This document shows, piece after piece, positions 39,818-46,941 of a stretch of DNA of 52,281 nt. The stretch's first letter is position 1. Each line of letters opens with the position of its first letter. The notes beneath the pieces were generated by a model. That model was given only the letters and a program-made list of their open reading frames with translations, ran no database searches and had not been told where the DNA came from. This stretch comes from an uncultured Actinomycetes bacterium (GTDB taxonomy: Bacteria > Actinomycetota > Actinomycetes > S36-B12 > UBA5976), in NCBI GenBank assembly GCA_903892635.1, contig CAITJH010000037.1:1-52281 (forward strand). The letters run 5' to 3'. The translations under genes were made by a program, and so were the position numbers.

Positions 39818-41773
39818 TTAATCTTCCCCGCTACTTGCTGACAGTCCACTACTGATCATGTTCATCACTGTTGGATCAGCCAAGGTTGTCACGTCTCCAA
39901 GTGTGCGATTTTCTGCAACGTCTCGAAGAAGTCGACGCATAATCTTTCCAGAACGAGTTTTCGGTAGCTCCGAGACAATCAAAATCTGTCGTGGCTTTGC
40001 AATAGCTCCGATTTCCTTGGCCACATGATCGCGAAGCATCTTTGCAACGTCAGGACCATCATTTTCATGCGCTCGCAAAATAACAAACGCAACAATTCCT
40101 TGGCCAGTCATTTCATCACTTGCACCAACGACTGCAGCTTCAGCAACCATGTGATGTGATACCAATGCTGATTCAACTTCAGTTGTAGAAATCCGATGAC
40201 CAGAAACATTCATAACGTCATCGACACGGCCTAACAACCAGATAGCACCTTCGTCATCCCACTTGGCGCCATCGCCTGCAAAGTAGAAGCCAGGAAAACG
40301 CGACCAGTACGTTTCTTTAAACCTTTCTAAGTCACCCCAAATTCCACGTAACATTGATGGCCATGGTTCTGTAAGGACGAGGTAACCACCGCCACCAATT
40401 CCTACGGGTGTGGCCTCATCATCAAAGATTTCTGCGCCAATACCTGGAAGCGGACCCATTGCTGAACCGGGCTTGCAGGCAGTAACTCCCGGCAACGGGC
40501 TGATCATGATTCCACCAGTTTCTGTTTGCCACCAAGTATCAACAATGGGACAGCGATTTCCACCAATTACTTCGCGGTACCACATCCATGCTTCTGGGTT
40601 AATAGGCTCACCGACGCTGCCGAGCAAACGCAAGCTTGATAGATCGTGGGCTTTGGGGAATTCGTCTCCCCATTTCATAAAGGTGCGAATGGCAGTTGGT
40701 GCTGTGTAAAGAATTGTCACACCATACTTTGCAACGATCTCCCACAGTCGACCTTTATGCGGTGTATCAGGTGTGCCCTCGTACATCACTTGTGTTGCAC
40801 CGTTAGCCATTGGTCCATAGGCAATATATGAATGGCCAGTAATCCAGCCAACGTCGGCAGTACACCAGTAGACATCTGAATCGGGTTTGATGTCGAAAAC
40901 ATTGCGGTGTGTGTAAGCAACCTGAGTGAGGTATCCGCCGGTTGTGTGCAAGATGCCTTTCGGCTTACCCGTTGTTCCCGAAGTGTAAAGAATGAAGAGT
41001 GGATGTTCAGCATCAAAGCCTTGAGCGTTGTGGTGTGTAGATTGACGCGAAACAATATCGCTCCACCACACATCACGACTGTCATTCCACGCGACATCCT
41101 GACCGGTGCGCTTAACGACAAGCACTTTTTGTACTGTTGGCGAAGCATCAACAGCTTCGTCAACGGCTGGCTTTAATGCAAAACCAGAACCACGACGAAA
41201 ACCACCATCAGCAGTAATCACAAGAGTTGCGCTGGCATCTTCAATTCGACTGCGTAATGCTTCGGCTGAAAATCCTCCGAATACAACTGAATGAACCGCG
41301 CCAATTCGAGCACATGCGAGCATCGAGATAACAGCCTCAGGAATCATTGGCAAGTAGATAGCTACACGATCGCCAGCTTTTACGCCAAGTTCAATCAACG
41401 CATTTGCTGCCTGTGAGACTTCATCTTTCATTTGAGCGTAGGTGATGTCGCGGTTGTCACCAGGTTCGCCTTCGAAATGAAAAGCTATGCGATCGCCATT
41501 GCCCTGTTCAACGTGTCGATCAACGCAGTTAACAGCGACGTTGATCTTTCCATCCACAAACCACTTTGCGACTGGAGCTTGCGACCAATCCAATGTGTTC
41601 GTCCACGGTTTTTCCCACTGCAACATTCCTGCTTGCTTGTCCCAAAATGCCAGTCGATCGGCCTTTGCTTCGCCATAGATTTCTGGTTTGGCGTTTGCTT
41701 GCGCTGCAAATTCCGGAGACGGCGGGAAATGACGATTTTCAGTCAATAAATTTTCAAGTGCTTCGTGACTCAC
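39818..41773 (-). CDS. acs: Acetyl-CoA synthetase (AMP-forming)
   Basis: A 651-residue ANL-family enzyme of full length. Motifs: YTSGTTGKPKGI (AMP-binding P-loop), VDTWWQTETGG (A5 region), the hinge and C-terminal GRVDDVMNVSGHRIST, and KTRSGKIMRR with the acetylatable catalytic Lys near residue 617. It activates acetate to acetyl-CoA. Start is GTG. The 106-bp gap to marP upstream has a TTGACC (41838-41833) but no convincing -10. Together with the acetyl-CoA hydrolase/CoA-transferase at 3.4 kb it defines acetate handling in this window. Confidence 0.96.
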   Translation of the reverse strand: MSHEALENLLTENRHFPPSPEFAAQANAKPEIYGEAKADRLAFWDKQAGMLQWEKPWTNTLDWSQAPVAKWFVDGKINVAVNCVDRHVEQGNGDRIAFHFEGEPGDNRDITYAQMKDEVSQAANALIELGVKAGDRVAIYLPMIPEAVISMLACARIGAVHSVVFGGFSAEALRSRIEDASATLVITADGGFRRGSGFALKPAVDEAVDASPTVQKVLVVKRTGQDVAWNDSRDVWWSDIVSRQSTHHNAQGFDAEHPLFILYTSGTTGKPKGILHTTGGYLTQVAYTHRNVFDIKPDSDVYWCTADVGWITGHSYIAYGPMANGATQVMYEGTPDTPHKGRLWEIVAKYGVTILYTAPTAIRTFMKWGDEFPKAHDLSSLRLLGSVGEPINPEAWMWYREVIGGNRCPIVDTWWQTETGGIMISPLPGVTACKPGSAMGPLPGIGAEIFDDEATPVGIGGGGYLVLTEPWPSMLRGIWGDLERFKETYWSRFPGFYFAGDGAKWDDEGAIWLLGRVDDVMNVSGHRISTTEVESALVSHHMVAEAAVVGASDEMTGQGIVAFVILRAHENDGPDVAKMLRDHVAKEIGAIAKPRQILIVSELPKTRSGKIMRRLLRDVAENRTLGDVTTLADPTVMNMISSGLSASSGED

Positions 41774-41879
41774 GTGGAACCGTCTCTTTCACAAGGGGGT
41801 GTACCTACGATCGTTCTAGTAAAATCATTCTTGGTCAAGCATTTAACGAAAGTAGTTTGCTGTGTGACCAGCCATTTAG

Positions 41880-43073
41880 TTAATTATTGATACAGGAACC
41901 AGTAGAAACTGATGTCGTACTAGTTGTTTTTATTGCAGCGGCATACTCACTTGGAGTCAATGCGTATCCAACAGTGCTATCTGTGGTTGATGCGGCGAAG
42001 ATCATTCCAGAAACTTCGCCATTGGCGTCAATCAGTGGCGCTCCTGAGTCACCTTGACGAATCCCTGATACCAATGAATAGATGCGACGAGTAAGTGTTA
42101 CTTGTCCGTAGATGTTGTCACCTTTGGCTTCGACGACTCCGCTTACTCGAGATGGAACCAGAGACAACGGTCCTCCGCCAGGAAAACCTGCTACAACTGC
42201 GGCATCATTTCGTTGCAGTTCATTTCCCAGTACTGCAACTTTCGTATCTAAATCTGGAACATAGATGACAGCCACGTCTTTACTGTCATTCCAGTACACA
42301 ACTTTTCCATTATGCAAAGCGCCTTTGCCTTTAAGACGCACACCAACTGATGTCACGCCAGCAACAACGTGAGCATTAGTCAAAACGTAACCTGCGCGAA
42401 ACACAAAACCGCTACCACTTAGTCGCGTTGAGCACACAAGAGCATCGCCTTCGACACGGACAACGGAATCCAACGTGGCCTGAATTGCTGTGGCTTTCGC
42501 AAGTGCCTGATCGGGAACATCGACTTTATGAATGAGTAACGACTCAACTAAATTTGGCGGAAAGTGCCCTCCCAACATGTTGGTGCGGATATCTTCAACA
42601 TCGCGCCGAACAATTTGTGGCATCTTCGCATCCAGTTGCGTAACTATTTGAGAATCACCAACTGCAGCTGTCGTGGAAGACACAGGTATTGATAACAGCA
42701 AGCTTGCAGCCATCCACGTCATAACTGCCCAAAAAGCTAAAGTGATGCCCGAACCCGCGACACTATCTAAGAATCGGGCCGGCTTCCACGACGTAACTCG
42801 TCTGATCCTTGATCCGACAAAGGAACCAACCGAACTGCCAAATCCAATGAGAACTAAGGCAATAAGGGCAAACGCGACTGGCTGCAATGGTGCTGCTTGA
42901 TTTGCATCTACTAATTTTTGGACCATCGATCTGGCTACAAGCGCACCAACGATCATTCCAGCAAATGAAAAAACGCTTACGATCAATCCGCGTCGCCAAC
43001 CAGCGAATCCCATGAAGATAAAGAAAGCTGCGAGTGCAAGATCAATGTTGTGCCCTGTCATCAAATAGTCCAT
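41880..43073 (-). CDS. marP: MarP-type membrane serine protease (CvpA plus trypsin-like domains)
   Basis: A 397-residue protease. Four N-terminal helices form a CvpA/colicin V production domain (to about residue 130). The chymotrypsin-like domain has His235 (LTNAHVV), Asp266 (SKDVAVI) and Ser343 (QGDSGAPL). Cys214 and Cys394 are at the positions expected for the disulfide of mycobacterial MarP (Rv3671c), which supports acid and oxidative stress survival there. It is the last gene of the nth-tlpA-nudix-marP operon and overlaps the Nudix gene by 13 nt. Confidence 0.9.
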   Translation of the reverse strand: MDYLMTGHNIDLALAAFFIFMGFAGWRRGLIVSVFSFAGMIVGALVARSMVQKLVDANQAAPLQPVAFALIALVLIGFGSSVGSFVGSRIRRVTSWKPARFLDSVAGSGITLAFWAVMTWMAASLLLSIPVSSTTAAVGDSQIVTQLDAKMPQIVRRDVEDIRTNMLGGHFPPNLVESLLIHKVDVPDQALAKATAIQATLDSVVRVEGDALVCSTRLSGSGFVFRAGYVLTNAHVVAGVTSVGVRLKGKGALHNGKVVYWNDSKDVAVIYVPDLDTKVAVLGNELQRNDAAVVAGFPGGGPLSLVPSRVSGVVEAKGDNIYGQVTLTRRIYSLVSGIRQGDSGAPLIDANGEVSGMIFAASTTDSTVGYALTPSEYAAAIKTTSTTSVSTGSCINN

Positions 43074-43705
43074 GACACTTGATGGGATTCAGGTACATCG
43101 ATAATTCGTGATGCATCCCAAGGCTGTGATAGTTCGGCTAAGTCCAACAGTTGCGAGAGCACTCCACCAGTAAAGCCCCACACCACCATATCTTTTACGA
43201 GAAAGGCTGGGCCAAGGAACCCACTTCGAGTCTTTACTCGCGCGCGATTACTGGGATCAACAAGTTCACTAATTGGAACGTGGTGAACCGCAGAGACTTC
43301 ATCACGATCGTGTCCTTGCAATTCATGTGGAGCACGCCACCACGCTAGAACTGGAGTGACTTTGAATCGTGATGGTGGCAACCATAGTTGCGGAAGTTCA
43401 GCGATTACATCAATCGAATCTGCATGAAGTCCGATCTCTTCATGAGCTTCACGAATTGCGGCATCGGTTGCGTTTGTGTCCGACGGCTCGATTGCTCCAC
43501 CGGGAAATGCAGGTTGTCCCCCATGCGTACGCATGTGTGATGGACGCTCGATCAAGGTGACATGGGGAGCCTGATCAACCTCACTGAAAAGTACTAGTAC
43601 CGCTGCTTCACGTTCGGGAGTTTCTGGAACTGGATGCCATTTCAGTTGCTCACTCGTGAGATGCGGAGCAACATTTGCTAAACCAGCAAACCATGACGGC
43701 ATCAT
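43061..43705 (-). CDS. Nudix hydrolase, CoA pyrophosphatase-like
   Basis: A 214-residue protein. The Nudix box is seen as FPGGAIEPSDTNATDAAIRE followed by AHEEIGL, with the REAHEEIG core and the GG-x-(E/D)P-D form of the CoA pyrophosphatase (NudL) group. It probably cleaves CoA or related dinucleotides. It overlaps both neighbours, tlpA upstream (4 nt) and marP downstream (13 nt), in the same order as Rv3674c-Rv3671c of mycobacteria. Confidence 0.87.
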   Translation of the reverse strand: MMPSWFAGLANVAPHLTSEQLKWHPVPETPEREAAVLVLFSEVDQAPHVTLIERPSHMRTHGGQPAFPGGAIEPSDTNATDAAIREAHEEIGLHADSIDVIAELPQLWLPPSRFKVTPVLAWWRAPHELQGHDRDEVSAVHHVPISELVDPSNRARVKTRSGFLGPAFLVKDMVVWGFTGGVLSQLLDLAELSQPWDASRIIDVPESHQVSWTI

Positions 43706-44244
43706 GATGACTTACTGGCTTTCACGAGTCGGGACAGAGATTCATTGCTCAGTTCACCAAGTTCGTAATCAACAATGTGGCCAGAACTATCTACTGCAAA
43801 AGTTACTGGTAAACCTGTGACTTTTAATGCTGATAACAAGGCGTTGTTCTTATCAACATAGATCGACATCGATCCATGTGTCATGTCAACAAGCTTTTGT
43901 GCTGCTGCTTTGCTTGATGATGACTCGGTGACATCGTTGACATTGATTGCGATGACATCCGATGCAAAAGGCGATTCAGCAATAAGCGGCATCTCGTGAG
44001 AACACGCAGTGCACCACGATGCCCAGAGATTGACAACAACCGCTCTCTTCAATGAACGTGTCTGGATTGTCGTGTCACTATTCCATTCCTGCAATGTCAC
44101 TTCAGGAAATGTTGATACCGGCCAAGCGTGTGAAATCGTTGTGACGGTTGCTAACGGCGTTCCGGCCGAGTCAGATGATTGCGGTTGTTGGGCACACGCA
44201 GATAACAACACGCACGTTGCAAAGATACTCACTAATTTTTTCAT
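43702..44244 (-). CDS. TlpA/ResA-like thiol-disulfide lipoprotein
   Basis: A 180-residue thioredoxin-fold protein with a lipoprotein signal (LLSACAQ). The active site is WASWCTACSHEMP, a CTAC redox pair. The cis-Pro loop is GLPVTFAVD. It would work outside the membrane, reducing or forming disulfides in exported proteins; MarP, next in the operon, has such a disulfide. Its start overlaps the nth stop by one base and its stop overlaps the Nudix start. Confidence 0.88.
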   Translation of the reverse strand: MKKLVSIFATCVLLSACAQQPQSSDSAGTPLATVTTISHAWPVSTFPEVTLQEWNSDTTIQTRSLKRAVVVNLWASWCTACSHEMPLIAESPFASDVIAINVNDVTESSSSKAAAQKLVDMTHGSMSIYVDKNNALLSALKVTGLPVTFAVDSSGHIVDYELGELSNESLSRLVKASKSS

Positions 44245-44945
44245 TAGTCATCATCCATCTTTGCCAACTTGGCTGCTTCGTGAGGATCTGTTGGCCCCTC
44301 GCCAAACGAAGGACACAAGGCAGCTAGTGGGCACACACCACATGCGGGCTTACGTGAATGGCAGATGCGTCGTCCCAAAAAAATTAAACGATGATTGAGT
44401 AATACCCATTCTGAATCATCAAATATTTTCATTAGATCAAATTCAACTTTTACTGGATCAGTATTTTTCGTTAAACCTAATCGACGCGTGATTCGTCCAA
44501 CATGGGTGTCAACAGTAATTCCGGGTACACCAAATGCATTTCCAAGAACAACATTGGCCGTCTTGCGACCAACTCCTGGAAGTTTCACAAGCTCATCAAG
44601 CGTTCCGGGAACTTCCCCGTGATGCTTTTCCAAAATTGCTGCTGCCAACCCTTGAATCGACGCTGCCTTATTTCGGTAAAACCCAGTTGACTTTATTAGG
44701 TCTTCAATCTTTATCCGTGGTGCACTAGCCAAACTGTGAACATCTGGATACTTCGCGAATAACTGCGGCGTCACCATGTTGACTCGCTTATCCGTACATT
44801 GCGCTGATAACACTGTGGCAACCAGCAGTTGAAGAGGGTTCTCGAAATCTAATTCGCATCGAGCATTCGGGAAAGTGTCGGCCAAAATGGCATTAATCTT
44901 CTGCGCGCGTTCCCGCTTAGCCTTCAGAGATTCTGCCCGTGCCAC
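44244..44945 (-). CDS. nth: Endonuclease III
   Basis: A 233-residue DNA glycosylase/AP lyase. LLVATVLSAQCTDKRVN carries the catalytic Lys region, LVKLPGVGRKTANVVLG is the helix-hairpin-helix, and VDTHVGRI has the catalytic Asp. The C-terminal iron-sulfur loop C-x6-C-x2-C-x5-C is complete (CHSRKPACGVCPLAALC). It removes oxidised pyrimidines. It begins at GTG with TAGGCT 6 nt upstream, suggesting a leaderless four-gene mRNA with tlpA, nudix and marP. Confidence 0.95.
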   Translation of the reverse strand: MARAESLKAKRERAQKINAILADTFPNARCELDFENPLQLLVATVLSAQCTDKRVNMVTPQLFAKYPDVHSLASAPRIKIEDLIKSTGFYRNKAASIQGLAAAILEKHHGEVPGTLDELVKLPGVGRKTANVVLGNAFGVPGITVDTHVGRITRRLGLTKNTDPVKVEFDLMKIFDDSEWVLLNHRLIFLGRRICHSRKPACGVCPLAALCPSFGEGPTDPHEAAKLAKMDDD

Positions 44946-44951
44946 AGCACA

Positions 44952-44957
44952 AGCCTA
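44952..44957 (-). promoter_or_regulatory. Putative leaderless -10 box of the nth operon
   Basis: TAGGCT on the minus strand is followed by 6 nt and the GTG at 44945. Confidence 0.4.
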
Positions 44958-44998
44958 AAGCGAATTAGGAAATTGGCAGACCGTGTGAATTTTATGAG

Positions 44999-45673
44999 TT
45001 ACTTGGCGCGACGAGCCAAGCGCTCAATATCAAAGATTTCGACACAACGAGTTTCAAGTCGGATCCAGCCACGACTTGCAAAATCAGCTAAAGCCTTGTT
45101 GACCGTTTCGCGAGATGCACCAACTAACTGTGCCAATTCCTCTTGAGTCAGATCGTGGTTCACAATTAAGCCAGACGGCGAGCGAGTACCAAACTTTTCA
45201 CCGAGTTCAATGAGGGCCTTAGCCACACGTCCGGGAACATCTGCAAAAACGAGGTCAGACATAATTTCGTTTGTGCGACGCAGACGATGAGCTAAGGCTT
45301 GAAGCAACGCTTGAGCAACTTCTGGTCGGCCATTGAGCCATGGGCGCAAGTCTGTGTTTCCCAAACCGAGAACTTGGGCATCGGTCACTGCAACTGCAGT
45401 TGCGGTGCGTGGTCCTGGATCGAAAAGTGACAACTCACCAAACATGTCGCCAGGACCAAGAACCATTAATAATGATTCACGTCCGTCGCCGGAAGCATGA
45501 GTTAACTTAATCTTTCCGGTGAGAACGACGTATAGCCGATCGCCAGGTTCGCCCTCTTGAAAAAGGTGCTTTCCCTTTTTCAGCGATTGCGGAACCATCG
45601 TTTGGCGCAACGCCAAAGCCGCATCGTCATCTAATGCCGAGAACAGCGGAATACGGTTGAAATCTGTATCCAC
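44999..45673 (-). CDS. crp: Crp/GlxR-family cAMP-type transcription regulator
   Basis: A 224-residue regulator, the same length as mycobacterial Crp (Rv3676). The cyclic-nucleotide pocket is FGELSLFDPGPRTATAVAVT, with the Glu and the Arg-Thr phosphate contacts. The helix-turn-helix is LTQEELAQLVGASRETVNKA. The GTG start has GAAGGAG 7 nt upstream. In relatives it is a global regulator of carbon metabolism and respiration. I looked for TGTGA-N6-TCACA sites near its own start and acs and found only half-sites. Confidence 0.92.
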   Translation of the reverse strand: MDTDFNRIPLFSALDDDAALALRQTMVPQSLKKGKHLFQEGEPGDRLYVVLTGKIKLTHASGDGRESLLMVLGPGDMFGELSLFDPGPRTATAVAVTDAQVLGLGNTDLRPWLNGRPEVAQALLQALAHRLRRTNEIMSDLVFADVPGRVAKALIELGEKFGTRSPSGLIVNHDLTQEELAQLVGASRETVNKALADFASRGWIRLETRCVEIFDIERLARRAK

Positions 45674-45740
45674 TGAGTGACTCCTTCGGCACGTTGTCTA
45701 GTTCATAATCTATTGCGGAATTGCGGGCGTGACTAATTAG

Positions 45741-46205
45741 TTAGTCGCGGACTTCGACAATCACTTCGACTTCAACTGCAGCATTCAGTGGAAGCGCTGA
45801 AACACCGACTGCCGAACGTGAGTGAACGCCAGCATCGCCAAATGCCTTGGCAAAAAGTTCACTTGCTCCGTTGATGACAACTGGTTGCTTTGTGAAGGTT
45901 GGTGCACTTGCCACAAATCCAACAACTTTGACTACGCGAACGACTTTGTCAAGATCGCCGATAACGGACTTAACAGCCGCAATCGCATTAAGTGCACACT
46001 GTTGCGCTCCAGCTGCTGCTGCAACTTCGTCAAGATCTGTTCCAACAATTCCTGTCGCGATTAATTCGCCACTTTGCATTGGCAACTGGCCCGAGGTGTA
46101 TACCAAGTTGCCCGTACGCACTGCAGGAATGTAAGCAGCAACTGGAACGGCAACTTCTGGAACTGTTAGTCCATGTTCAGCTAGACGGGCTTCAACGGTA
46201 CTCAT
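45741..46205 (-). CDS. RidA-family (YjgF/YER057c) protein
   Basis: A 154-residue RidA-like protein from the ATG at 46205; the longer frame to 46244 overlaps the small upstream gene and is not family-like. LVYTSGQLPM and ALNAIAAVKSVIGDLDKVVR are typical. The C-terminal part reads HSRSAVGVSALPLNAAVEVEV, with the Arg and Ala/Pro positions of the ligand site. It belongs to the longer RidA2-type branch. The usual role is deamination of reactive enamines from PLP enzymes. It is co-transcribed with the DUF4177-like gene. Confidence 0.9.
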   Translation of the reverse strand: MSTVEARLAEHGLTVPEVAVPVAAYIPAVRTGNLVYTSGQLPMQSGELIATGIVGTDLDEVAAAAGAQQCALNAIAAVKSVIGDLDKVVRVVKVVGFVASAPTFTKQPVVINGASELFAKAFGDAGVHSRSAVGVSALPLNAAVEVEVIVEVRD

Positions 46206-46212
46206 GCGTGTC

Positions 46213-46368
46213 TCAATTCTTCGGGCGCTTGAAATAAGCGACAAGATTTTCGGGATTAAGACCAGGGACTACAGCAATTAATTCCCAGCCGTCTTCGCCA
46301 AAAGTGTCGAGGATGGCTTTGGTGTTGTGTACCAAGAGCGGTGCAGTCAAGTATTCCCATTTGGTCAT
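46213..46368 (-). CDS. Small DUF4177-like protein
   Basis: A 51-residue protein, MTKWEYLTAPLLVHNTKAIL at the start and DTFGEDGWELIAVVPG then NPENLVAYFKRP at the end. The pattern KWEY...DTFG-(E/D)-GWELV matches the DUF4177 family, and an almost identical small gene sits before ridA in other actinobacteria (Rv3678A in M. tuberculosis, from memory). It stops 7 nt before the ridA start. TAGAGT 7 nt before the ATG suggests a leaderless mRNA. The function is unknown. Confidence 0.85.
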   Translation of the reverse strand: MTKWEYLTAPLLVHNTKAILDTFGEDGWELIAVVPGLNPENLVAYFKRPKN

Positions 46369-46375
46369 AACTGTG

Positions 46376-46381
46376 ACTCTA
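46376..46381 (-). promoter_or_regulatory. Putative leaderless -10 box of the DUF4177-ridA operon
   Basis: TAGAGT on the minus strand is followed by 7 nt and the ATG at 46368. Confidence 0.4.
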
Positions 46382-46475
46382 CGACACTCTCGAGGATTGG
46401 TGAAACTCGGATCCTCGCTCGGTACGGAATGGTCAGTAGCCCGTATTTATCAAAACGAGCAACTGGAGTGGCAAC

Positions 46476-46811
46476 CTACTGACGGCCACTAACGAATGCC
46501 ACAGGATCGAGTCGATCGTACTGAGTGCGAGCGGTCATCAACAGTTCTCGCCAAGATGTGACATTGGAACGACGGCGAAGCAACGCACGACGTTCGCGTT
46601 CTGTCATGCCGCCCCAGACGCCAAATTCAATTTGGTTATCTAAAGCATCAGCTAGACATTCCGTGCGTACCGAGCAACCTGCGCAGATGATCTTCACTCG
46701 ATTCTGAGCCGCGCCTTGGACGAAAAGTAAATCTGGATCGGTGTTCTTACATGCCGCATTGCGACTCCACTCGGTGTCCCAGTTCGTTGCCACTAACTTC
46801 CCCTTATTCAT
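46476..46811 (-). CDS. whiB4: WhiB-family iron-sulfur regulator (WhiB4-like)
   Basis: A 111-residue Wbl protein. Four Cys ligands for a [4Fe-4S] cluster are in AACKNTD and ICAGCSVRTEC (C, C-x2-C-x5-C). The turn motif GVWGGMTERERRALL and a basic tail RRRSNV follow. DPDLLFVQGAAQ and CLADALDNQIEFGVWGG resemble mycobacterial WhiB4, which senses oxidative stress, and the position beside the PBP gene agrees. The ATG at 46811 is chosen; a GTG at 46832 adds 7 residues. It is divergent from the PBP gene across 130 bp. Confidence 0.92.
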   Translation of the reverse strand: MNKGKLVATNWDTEWSRNAACKNTDPDLLFVQGAAQNRVKIICAGCSVRTECLADALDNQIEFGVWGGMTERERRALLRRRSNVTSWRELLMTARTQYDRLDPVAFVSGRQ

Positions 46812-46941
46812 GTATTCATTTCTTGCTTGCACTAACTATTGGGGCTAACTAGGCACCGTGTCAATACCTAATTCGCATCGAATTTCTTACATTTAATGTC
46901 GCGACAAGACTAAGAAAATTCACAGTTACGATATAGATGTC

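Noticed and set aside
41850..41879. TGTGTGACCA near acs, considered as a Crp/GlxR site.
   Set aside because: Only one half of TGTGA-N6-TCACA is present; the second half does not match.
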